A DNA stretch of 55,835 bases from Stenotrophomonas lacuserhaii. Lineage in GTDB: Bacteria; Pseudomonadota; Gammaproteobacteria; Xanthomonadales; Xanthomonadaceae. The DNA is taken from contig NZ_JACSQS010000016.1 in assembly GCF_014836545.1 (NCBI RefSeq), positions 7,397-63,231 of the forward strand, read 5' to 3'. Under the pieces are notes generated by a model, which saw only the letters and a list, made by a program, of their open reading frames with translations, was not told the DNA's origin and did no database searches. Positions 48,111-55,835 of this stretch are shown here, one piece after another. How positions within the stretch are numbered: the stretch's first letter is position 1; the number at the start of each line of letters is the position of its first letter. Position numbers and translations under genes: made by a program.

Positions 48111-49096
48111 GGCGTGGCGGCCTGCTCGATGCGCTGTTCGATGGCACCGAAAATACTGGCCCCGTTGGCGTCCAGCATCTCGATGCGCACCACGTCGCCG
48201 AACGACATGAACGGCGTGCTCGGCTTGCCGTCGCGCAGCGTTTCCACCGTGCGCAGCTCGGCGAAACACGACGCCCCCTTGCCGGTGTCCTCGTTGGCGA
48301 TGGTGCCCGAACCGACGAGGGTGCCCGCGCCCAGTGGACGGGTCTTCGCCGCGTGCGCCACCAGCTGGCCGAAGTTGAACTGCATGTCCACGCCGGCTTC
48401 CGGCGCACCGAACCAGGCGCCGTTGACATGGGTCACCAGCGGCAGATGCAGCTTGCTGTCCTGCCACGCATCACCGAGCTCATCGGGAGTGACGAACACC
48501 GGCGACAGCGCCGAGCGCGGCTTGGACTGCAGGAAACCGAAGCCCTTGGCCAGCTCGCCCGGGATCAGGTTGCGCAGTGATACGTCGTTGACCAGCCCGA
48601 TCAGCTGGATGTGCGTGGCTGCCTGTTCCGGGCTGACGGCCATCGGCACGTCATCGGTGACCACGACGATCTCCGCTTCCAGGTCGATGCCATGGTCTTC
48701 GCTGACCACCTTCACCGCATCGCGCGGAGCATAAAAACCGGCGCTGGTCGCCTGGTACATCAGCGGATCGGTATAAAAGCTGTCGGGCACCTCCGCGCCG
48801 CGCGCCCGGCGTACCCGTGCCACGTGCGGCAGGTAGGCACTGCCATCCAGGAATTCATACGCACGCGGCAGCGGCGAGGCCAGCGCCTGCATATCGATGT
48901 CGAACACCCCATCGGCATCACCGGCATTCAGCGAATCCGACAACGCCTGCAACCGCGGCGCGCTACGCGTCCAGTCTTCCAGCGCCGCCTGCAACGTCGC
49001 GGCGATGCCCGTGGCGCGCACCCCGCGCTGCAGGTCACGCGAAACGACGACCAAGGTGCCGTCGCGGCCGCCTTCCTTCAAAGAACCAAGCTTCAT
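48107..49096 (-). CDS. Fumarylacetoacetate hydrolase family protein
   Basis: This 329-residue protein of the FAH family is predicted to split fumarylacetoacetate into fumarate and acetoacetate. The metal and active site region reads DHGIDLEAEIVVVTDDV (Glu-x-Glu type ligands), and LGAGTLVGSGTIANEDTGKGASCFAELR is a hallmark. ATG 49096 gives MKLGSLKEGGRDGTLVVVS; a longer frame upstream is unlikely. Acetoacetate from this pathway could be used by the CoA-transferase pair at 10390-11755. Confidence 0.9.
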   Translation of the reverse strand: MKLGSLKEGGRDGTLVVVSRDLQRGVRATGIAATLQAALEDWTRSAPRLQALSDSLNAGDADGVFDIDMQALASPLPRAYEFLDGSAYLPHVARVRRARGAEVPDSFYTDPLMYQATSAGFYAPRDAVKVVSEDHGIDLEAEIVVVTDDVPMAVSPEQAATHIQLIGLVNDVSLRNLIPGELAKGFGFLQSKPRSALSPVFVTPDELGDAWQDSKLHLPLVTHVNGAWFGAPEAGVDMQFNFGQLVAHAAKTRPLGAGTLVGSGTIANEDTGKGASCFAELRTVETLRDGKPSTPFMSFGDVVRIEMLDANGASIFGAIEQRIEQAATP

Positions 49097-49233
49097 GGGC
49101 ACATCCGGCTGAGGTGGCAAACAAGTTTCAAGTGTAATCAAACCCCCGCGACAGCGGAAAGCTGCGCCGCCGCATGGCAAGGAGTGTATGCCGAGCACGC
49201 CGATCATCCGCCCCCCCTCGCGCCCCCGCTTTC

Positions 49234-49256
49234 CGCCGAGCACGGCTCGGCGCTAC
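49234..49256 (-). repeat. GTAG-headed SMAG/REP-like palindrome
   Basis: Stem arms 49234-49241 and 49245-49252 (8 bp, 3-base loop) are followed by CTAC at 49253-49256, so GTAG heads the element on the minus strand. It is nearly identical to the hairpin at 41-63. Confidence 0.7.
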
Positions 49257-49285
49257 CCCCGCTCTCCAGACGCCACGGAGCGTGT

Positions 49286-49410
<125 letters not shown>

Positions 49411-49458
49411 CCCCAACCCGGATCCGGCTTGTACACGCAGCCAACCTGAACACGCACC

Positions 49459-49488
49459 TTTGCGCCGGATCTCATTCTTCGGTTAGAC
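49459..49488 (+). promoter_or_regulatory. Candidate promoter of the DEAD-box gene
   Basis: A TTGCGC box near 49460 and TAGACT about 18 bases later fit the sigma-70 pattern weakly (four of six each). If real, the mRNA would have a leader of about 240 bases, as some cold-induced helicase genes do. Confidence 0.25.
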
Positions 49489-49730
49489 TTCGCCGGTCTG
49501 CAGCGGCCGTCCGTTTCCCTCCGGGATCGCCGGCGAGCCAGGTCACCCGACCCCTCGCCCGCCCCCACTCCGGCGCCGTTCGTCACGCATTCCAGCCTGC
49601 GCTCTCCGCGCCGGCTGCACCCAATTTCTCGCAGCGCGGTTCACGGGAACGCTCCGAGTCAGCCGATCTCATCGATCTGCCCCCGCTTGGCCATTCGGCC
49701 AGGCGTTCTCTGTTTTTGGAGCTTTCTCGA

Positions 49731-51131
<1,401 letters not shown>

Positions 51132-51143
51132 TCCGCGCCATGC

Positions 51144-51165
51144 GTAGCTGACGACCTTGGTCGTC
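51144..51165 (+). repeat. GTAG-headed SMAG/REP-like palindrome
   Basis: GTAG at 51144-51147 precedes a perfect 7-bp stem (51150-51156 with 51159-51165) with a 2-base centre. The stem has the same core as the palindrome at 4668-4688. Confidence 0.6.
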
Positions 51166-51180
51166 CTGCCTGAGTGAAAG

Positions 51181-51210
51181 AGGGACGGAGCGCGAGCTCC
51201 GTCCCTTTTT
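51181..51210. terminator. Terminator between rhlE and the TonB receptor gene
   Basis: A perfect 11-bp stem (51181-51191 with 51196-51206) with a GCGA loop runs into five T residues on the plus side. On the minus side the tail is CTTTC, so it may also serve the convergent receptor gene. Confidence 0.92.
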
Positions 51211-51220
51211 CGTTTGCGTC

Positions 51221-51239
51221 CGCCGAGCATGGCTCGGCG
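51221..51239 (-). repeat. SMAG/REP-like palindrome with altered head
   Basis: The hairpin is identical in core to the one at 41-59, but the expected CTAC is CTGC, so the head reads GCAG. It lies 17 bases after the TonB receptor stop. Confidence 0.55.
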
Positions 51240-51255
51240 CTGCCAACGGGCTGTG

Positions 51256-53565
51256 TCAGAAGCTGTAGGCCACGGTCACGCGGGCGTTGCGGCCCGGCTC
51301 GCTGTAGCGGCCGATGCCCTGCTCGTTGACGTAGCCGTACAGCGTGTTGGTGCCCTCATAGATGCCGCGCACGCGCTGCCACAGGTAGTACTCACGATCG
51401 GTCAGGTTGTACACGCCCGCGCTGACCCGCAGCTGTTCGGTGACGTTCCAGCTGCCCACCAGGTCCAGCACGGTGTAGCCATCGGCCTTGCCGACCCAGT
51501 CGGGCGTCTCGCGCGTGCCGTTGGCCAGCGTGGTGTAGGCATCATCGGCATTCTTGCCCCACGCATGGGTCAGGTTGGCGGTGACATTCCAGGCCGGCGA
51601 CGGCGCGTAGCGCAGACCGACCACCACGCTGGCCGGCACGATGCTTTCCAGCGGATCGCCATTGGCCTTCTCGCCTTCGCTGTAAGCGGCGGCAATGCGA
51701 GCTGACCACGCATCGCTGAACTGCCAGCGCCCTTCCAGCTCGGCGCCCTTCACCGTGACCTTGCCGGCATTCATCGGCATGGTGGCGTTGTAGCTGTACT
51801 GGATGGGCGCGGCTGCGGTGGTGCGGTAGCCGTTGGGGTACGCCTGTGCGATGGTCACCGTCTCGATGAAGTTGCTGTAGCGGTCGCGGAACAGCGAGAA
51901 ACCCAGCTGGCCGCGCTCGCTGCTCCAGCGGTAGCCCAGTTCTACGTTGAGGCTCTTTTCCGCGTCCAGCTCCGGGTTGGACGAGGACGTATCGAACTGC
52001 ACCTGGGCACCGGTGACGGCATCAAAGGCAAGCGTGCTGCCGGTCGGTGAGTACAGATCGGCCACGCTCGGCGCGCGGAAACCGCGGCCGACCTGGGCCC
52101 AGACGGCGTGGTCGGGCAGGAAGCGGAACTCGGCACCGAGCTGCCAACTGGGCGCGGAGAACCGCAGGTCATGCACGCTGCCGGTCGGATCGACGAAGGT
52201 CGCGTCCACTGTCGGCGAGTAGTCATATCGGTCATAGCGTGCGCCGCCACTGAGCACCAGACGCTCCTCCATCAGGGTGACGCTGTCACGCAGGTACAGG
52301 TTCCAGTTGCGTGCATCGGTCTTCGGCACCTGGCGTGGATCCTGCTCCACGGTGGCGATGTCGCCGGCCGCGTTCCAGCGCGTATCCACGGCGGTGAAGT
52401 CGACGTCGCGGGTCTGCCAGGCCAGGCCGTAGACGATGTCATGGCGCGCGCCGGCGTTGTCCAGCAGCTTGCTGAAATCCAGCGCTGCACGGTCGAGGGT
52501 CTGCTCGGTGGAGCGGTTCTCGCTGCGCAGGCAGGGCACGGTGCGGCCCGGGCAGCCACTGCCGGCGAGGATGGTGGTCAGGCCGCGGCTTTCGGTGACC
52601 TGGCGGTCCAGCTGCGCCTCCATGCTGTCCAACAGCGCATTCTGCGGGCGGTACTGCCAGCGCACGCCGTAGCGGTCACGGTCGTTGCGGTCGTCACCAC
52701 GGCGCTCCAGGTAGCCTGGCGAATAGACCCGCGACAGGTTGTCCACTTCATTGCGGGCGCGGCCGCGCTCGATCATGAAGCCCAGCGTGTTGCGCTGGTC
52801 CAGCTGCAGGTCCAGCTTGCCCAGCAGGTTGCCACGGGTACTGTCCACCGGGTCCGGCGTGCGCCGCCCAACGCCGATGCGGTCCACCGTAGTGTCGTAC
52901 CAACTCTCCGACTCATGGCCTTCGCGGCGGGTGTAGACCAGCATCGATTCGGCGATGCCGCTGCGGTTGGCGAAGGTCAGCGTGCCCATCGCTTCATCGT
53001 TGGAACCGCTGTAGCCGAACTTCATGCCGACGTGCGTGTCGTTGCCCGCCGCCTTCAGGTAGTCGGCCGGGTCCTTGGTGGTGAACACCACCGCGCCGCC
53101 CAGCGCTCCGCTGCCGGCGGTGATGGAGTCGGCGCCCTTGATCACCTGCAGGCTCTTCAGGGTGTCGATGTCCACGTCGCCACGGCCACCGCGGAAGAAC
53201 TCGTAGGAACGCGCGGTCTCGACTGATTCGCCCAAGCTCAGCCCGTCGACGGTGATCGCCACGCGATCGCTTTCCAGCCCACGGATGTTGAAGCCGTTGT
53301 CACCGAAGCGGCCCATGTCGACCACGCTGACTCCCGGGATGTAGCGGATCGCCTCTTCCATGTTGTTGGCCATTTCCGCGTCCAGGTCGGCAGCGGTGAG
53401 GACGGTGACGTTCTGGTTGCGCGAGGTGCTCTTCTTCGCGCGCTCGGCTTCCACGCGCACGGTATCGAGGGTACCGGCATCAGCCGGTGCGTCGGCATGC
53501 GCGATCGGTATCGCGGACAGGCTGGCGAGCACCGCCAACGAGAGCAGGGAAAGGGACAGGTTCAT
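51256..53565 (-). CDS. TonB-dependent receptor, heme/hemoprotein type
   Basis: This 769-residue outer-membrane protein has a signal peptide (MNLSLSLLSLAVLASLSAIPIAHA), a TonB box region (DTVRVEAERAKKS), a plug domain (about 45-155, with VSVVDMGRFGDNGFNIRGLESDRVAITVDG) and a beta-barrel ending in VAYSF. The FRAP box (GRGFRAPSVADLY) followed by NPEL (SSNPELDAEKSLNVELGYRW) is the mark of heme receptors. The frame opens at 53718; ATG 53565 starts the signal peptide. It is third in a minus-strand series headed by a Fur-box promoter. The ligand is inferred. Confidence 0.88.
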   Translation of the reverse strand: MNLSLSLLSLAVLASLSAIPIAHADAPADAGTLDTVRVEAERAKKSTSRNQNVTVLTAADLDAEMANNMEEAIRYIPGVSVVDMGRFGDNGFNIRGLESDRVAITVDGLSLGESVETARSYEFFRGGRGDVDIDTLKSLQVIKGADSITAGSGALGGAVVFTTKDPADYLKAAGNDTHVGMKFGYSGSNDEAMGTLTFANRSGIAESMLVYTRREGHESESWYDTTVDRIGVGRRTPDPVDSTRGNLLGKLDLQLDQRNTLGFMIERGRARNEVDNLSRVYSPGYLERRGDDRNDRDRYGVRWQYRPQNALLDSMEAQLDRQVTESRGLTTILAGSGCPGRTVPCLRSENRSTEQTLDRAALDFSKLLDNAGARHDIVYGLAWQTRDVDFTAVDTRWNAAGDIATVEQDPRQVPKTDARNWNLYLRDSVTLMEERLVLSGGARYDRYDYSPTVDATFVDPTGSVHDLRFSAPSWQLGAEFRFLPDHAVWAQVGRGFRAPSVADLYSPTGSTLAFDAVTGAQVQFDTSSSNPELDAEKSLNVELGYRWSSERGQLGFSLFRDRYSNFIETVTIAQAYPNGYRTTAAAPIQYSYNATMPMNAGKVTVKGAELEGRWQFSDAWSARIAAAYSEGEKANGDPLESIVPASVVVGLRYAPSPAWNVTANLTHAWGKNADDAYTTLANGTRETPDWVGKADGYTVLDLVGSWNVTEQLRVSAGVYNLTDREYYLWQRVRGIYEGTNTLYGYVNEQGIGRYSEPGRNARVTVAYSF

Positions 53566-53727
53566 CGGGAAAGCTCCGCAGGGAGAAAGGGCTGGACGTA
53601 CGCCGTTCCTGGCTGTCGGCGCGCTGGACGCCGGTGCGGGCTGGGAGGTCGTGGAAATTGGTGTTCCGGGCGCGCCACGAGCGGTCGCGACACGGTGGTG
53701 CCGGCGGCATGCCGGCACCGGCGTCGA

Positions 53728-54555
53728 TCAGGGTTTGGCGACCGGTTCCGGGTCGCGCGCATCGACGATATGATCGCCGTTGGTATCGGCGCGCTCGAAC
53801 AGGCGCTTGCCCGACACCTGGTATTCGGCGAACGTCATCTGCCCGTCCTTGTCGGTGTCCAGCGCACCGAAGCGAACACCTGCCTGGCGGGCACCGGCTT
53901 GGCGCACCTTGGCGCGCTGCGCATCCAGGCGACCGGCGAATTCAGCGGTGTACTCGGCCAGATCCAGCTGGCCATCCCCGTTGGAGTCGGTTACGGCGAA
54001 GGTCGCCGCGCGCACGGCATCGAATTCGGCCCGGTCGACCACGCCGTCGCTGTTGCGGTCATACAGTTCCAGCATCCCGTTGGCGGTGTGCGAAGTCGGC
54101 ATCTTCAGTGCATCGCGGTTGCTCGCCGCCGCACTCTCGCGGGTCGCTTCCTGGCTCTTCAGGTAACCGGCCCAGGTGCGTTCACCGGCCGCGTCGAATT
54201 CCTCGCGGCTGATGCGGCCGTCATTGTTGCGGTCCAGCGCGTTGAAGCGCGTATCGGTCTGCCGCAGGTGGCCTGCGCGGGCTTTGGCCAGGCGCTCGTC
54301 GAAGCGCTGCAGGTATTCTTCGATGTATTCCTGCTTGTCGACGCTGCCGTCGCGGTTGCGGTCGGTGGCGTCATAGCGGGCGCGACGGAAGGTCGCGAAC
54401 TGCGCCCAGCTGACCGCGCCGGTGTCCTGCGGATCAAACTGTTCAAGGAAGTCGGCGGCCGCAGAGGATGGCGCCTTCGGGCCGCTTTGGGGCGCCTGTG
54501 CGGCAGCGCCGGTGGTCGTGGCCAGCAGGGCCATGAAGATCACGCTCTTGTTCAT
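53728..54555 (-). CDS. Secreted multi-EF-hand calcium-binding protein
   Basis: This 275-residue protein has a signal peptide (cleavage after TTTGAAA) and repeated EF-hand loops. Clear ones are DRNRDGSVDKQE, DRNNDGRISREE, DRNSDGVVDRAE, DSNGDGQLDLAE and DTDKDGQMTFAE. Degenerate ones are DPQDTGAVSWAQ near the start and DTNGDHIVDARD at the end. Up to seven loops make it calsymin-like. It lies between the DUF4198 protein and the receptor, 24 bases after the former, and would bind calcium or other divalent ions in the periplasm. Confidence 0.85.
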   Translation of the reverse strand: MNKSVIFMALLATTTGAAAQAPQSGPKAPSSAAADFLEQFDPQDTGAVSWAQFATFRRARYDATDRNRDGSVDKQEYIEEYLQRFDERLAKARAGHLRQTDTRFNALDRNNDGRISREEFDAAGERTWAGYLKSQEATRESAAASNRDALKMPTSHTANGMLELYDRNSDGVVDRAEFDAVRAATFAVTDSNGDGQLDLAEYTAEFAGRLDAQRAKVRQAGARQAGVRFGALDTDKDGQMTFAEYQVSGKRLFERADTNGDHIVDARDPEPVAKP

Positions 54556-54579
54556 TCGGGTGAGCCTTGGAAGGAAGGT

Positions 54580-55374
54580 TTAGGGTTCCAGCACGCGGAA
54601 GCTGAGCGTGTAGTTGTTGCCGTACTGCGGTGCGGCCGCGCCTTCGGGTGCCGCGCCGCGGTAGCGGATCAGCGCCAGGTAGGCGCCGGCATGCTGCAGC
54701 GGCAGGTTGGCCTTGCCGGCGGCATCGGTGGTCAGCACGATTGGTGCCGGCTGCGCCTGTCCATCGCCGAGCGCGCGGTTGACTTCGACCTTCTGCGCCG
54801 GCAACGGCTTGCCGTCGTAGCGCACTTCGAACTGGAAGTGTTCGCCGACATACAGGTCGCTCGGGTGGGTTACCGGCACCAGCTCCAGGCCCTTCCCATA
54901 CGGTGCGAGCGCTTCGGTGGTCGGCGCGCCGGCGGTCAGGTACACCTCCGAACGTGACAGGCTCTGATAATGCGAGACGATCTTCGCGCCCACCGGCAGC
55001 GGCTGCGAAGGATCGCGGCTGCTTTCCACCTTGCCGTTGACCTCAAAAGTGCGGAACACCGCACCCAGGCGGTTGCCGGTGCTGAAGCGGTAAGTACCCT
55101 TCTTGCCGGGCAGGCGCTGTTCCACCACCGCGCGGGTCTTGAGCAGGTGCACGGTATCCGGCGCGTGCTGCATCCCATCCGGATCGGTCACCACGAAGGT
55201 GCTGTTGTCGAACACCACTTCGGGCACGAAGAAGGTTTCGGCAAAGCTGGCATCCAGGGTCACCAGGCTGGTGGGCTGGATCTGGAAGGTCGCAGGCGCC
55301 AGGTACGGCGTATGCGCATGGGCAGGCATCACGGCGGCGCCCAGTAACAGGCCGGCCAGCAGGCAGGTTTTCAT
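54580..55374 (-). CDS. Periplasmic DUF4198 protein
   Basis: This 264-residue protein has a signal peptide (KTCLLAGLLLGAAVMPAHA). The mature protein starts HTPYLAPATF and has the DUF4198 pattern: FAETFFVPEVVFDNSTFVVTDPDG, a middle SLSRSEVYLTAG, and VPVTHPSDLYVGEHFQFEVRYDGKPL. Such proteins accompany TonB-dependent or metal uptake genes and have an Ig-like fold. ATG 55374 is chosen; ATG 55380 is possible. It is the first gene after the Fur-box promoter. Confidence 0.82.
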   Translation of the reverse strand: MKTCLLAGLLLGAAVMPAHAHTPYLAPATFQIQPTSLVTLDASFAETFFVPEVVFDNSTFVVTDPDGMQHAPDTVHLLKTRAVVEQRLPGKKGTYRFSTGNRLGAVFRTFEVNGKVESSRDPSQPLPVGAKIVSHYQSLSRSEVYLTAGAPTTEALAPYGKGLELVPVTHPSDLYVGEHFQFEVRYDGKPLPAQKVEVNRALGDGQAQPAPIVLTTDAAGKANLPLQHAGAYLALIRYRGAAPEGAAAPQYGNNYTLSFRVLEP

Positions 55375-55418
55375 CGGCATCTCGAGTGGAAGGCACCGGC
55401 CCCAGTCCGGCGGCGCAC

Positions 55419-55447
55419 ACTCTATGCCTATTGAGAATGATTCGCAA
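55419..55447 (-). promoter_or_regulatory. Candidate promoter for the iron-type operon
   Basis: On the minus strand TTGCGA (55447-55442) and TAGAGT (55424-55419) are 17 bases apart; each matches four of six consensus positions. The -35 box lies inside the Fur box, so bound Fur would block RNA polymerase. Confidence 0.5.
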
Positions 55448-55448
55448 T
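55430..55448. promoter_or_regulatory. Fur box
   Basis: The 19-base site is a 9-1-9 inverted repeat with one mismatched pair and contains GAGAATGATTCGCA, typical of Fur sites in gammaproteobacteria. It lies 56-74 bases before the DUF4198 start and predicts repression of the DUF4198 / EF-hand / TonB receptor series when iron is plentiful. Confidence 0.85.
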
Positions 55449-55597
55449 ACGATTTTGGTGCTGCGAGCGGCGGAGCCCCTCGCGGCGGGTGGTTTAGAGC
55501 AGTTTGCTGGTTTGGCGCCGGGCGGTAGGGCTGGTCGGGGGACGGCAAAAACTGCATCCATGCGGGCCTCGTTTCGCGCCATCCATGGCGCTCAACG

Positions 55598-55618
55598 CCC
55601 CCCCCCCCCCCCCCCCCC
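55598..55618. other. 21-base C homopolymer
   Basis: Twenty-one C residues in a row lie in non-coding sequence. As with the longer C run at 49379-49408, an artefact is likely. Confidence 0.7.
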
Positions 55619-55682
55619 GGGCGCCCTGACAGGTTCCGGTGGCTACCGCCGCGTATAAAAAAAATGAAAAGCGGTAAAAGCA

Positions 55683-55723
55683 GGGGTCAGAGTCCTTTCG
55701 CGCAGCGAAAGGACTCTGACCCC
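55683..55723. repeat. Perfect 19-bp inverted repeat
   Basis: Arms 55683-55701 and 55705-55723 are exactly complementary with a GCA loop. The arm beginning GGGGTCAGAGTCC resembles palindromes found in many copies in proteobacterial genomes near REP-associated (RAYT) transposases. None is encoded here. Confidence 0.85.
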
Positions 55724-55784
55724 ATCTTCCTCCACCTCTTCCAACCCCTGCCTTGTCCATGGCCACCATGGACCTGTCGAAGGT

Positions 55785-55835
<51 letters not shown>

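Overview
The window is GC-rich DNA from a gammaproteobacterium of the Xanthomonadaceae, most likely Stenotrophomonas or a close relative. The evidence is the etfA-to-metB placement of a lipopolysaccharide (LPS) locus as in Xanthomonas, an H-NS-like protein of the XrvA type, the xanA/xanB pair, rmlBACD, and several GTAG-headed palindromic repeats resembling Stenotrophomonas SMAG elements. No rRNA, tRNA, CRISPR array, prophage or transposase gene was seen. The right end is a 51-base G run, which suggests the end of a draft contig.

Layout. 1-15270 is mainly housekeeping: a pssA / HolD-like / rimI operon (minus), a DUF4124 protein, proS, an H-NS-like protein, a ThrE-family exporter (minus), a four-gene MCE/Mla-type lipid ABC transporter with a STAS-MlaE fusion, an AlkB-like dioxygenase, a 3-oxoacid CoA-transferase pair, and a SWIM-SNF2 helicase. 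15274-18692 is rmlBACD (minus, dTDP-L-rhamnose). 18954-20641 is etfBA.

20786-41299 is the LPS/O-antigen locus, lying between etfA and metB. xanA-xanB (plus) make GDP-D-mannose. On the minus strand a long gene series runs leftward from metB: a GT4 glycosyltransferase, Wzm, Wzt with a C-terminal domain, a DUF4214/coiled-coil/methyltransferase protein, a 1232-residue protein with three glycosyltransferase domains, GDP-mannose dehydratase and reductase (GDP-D-rhamnose), UDP-xylose synthase, a GtrB/GtrA pair, a small membrane protein of unknown function, a GT-C-like membrane enzyme and Ugd. Read together, this predicts an ABC-transporter-exported polymer, probably rich in D-rhamnose. A methyltransferase with a coiled-coil ruler would cap and measure it, and a Gtr-type cassette would add a side-chain sugar, possibly xylose, in the periplasm.

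41292-49096 holds metB, cystathionine beta-synthase, a YdcH-like protein, an OmpA-like/DUF4398 pair, pilU, and maiA-fah (tyrosine degradation). 49097-55835 holds a repeat-rich gap, an RhlE-type DEAD-box helicase, and a Fur-box-led minus-strand cluster: a DUF4198 protein, a multi-EF-hand protein and a heme-type TonB-dependent receptor.

Unexplained structure: two copies of a conserved 66-nt folded element with long GC-rich arms (4746-4853 and 49286-49380); a perfect 32-bp inverted repeat between pilU and maiA; a perfect 19-bp inverted repeat near the right end; and long C or G runs that look like assembly artefacts.
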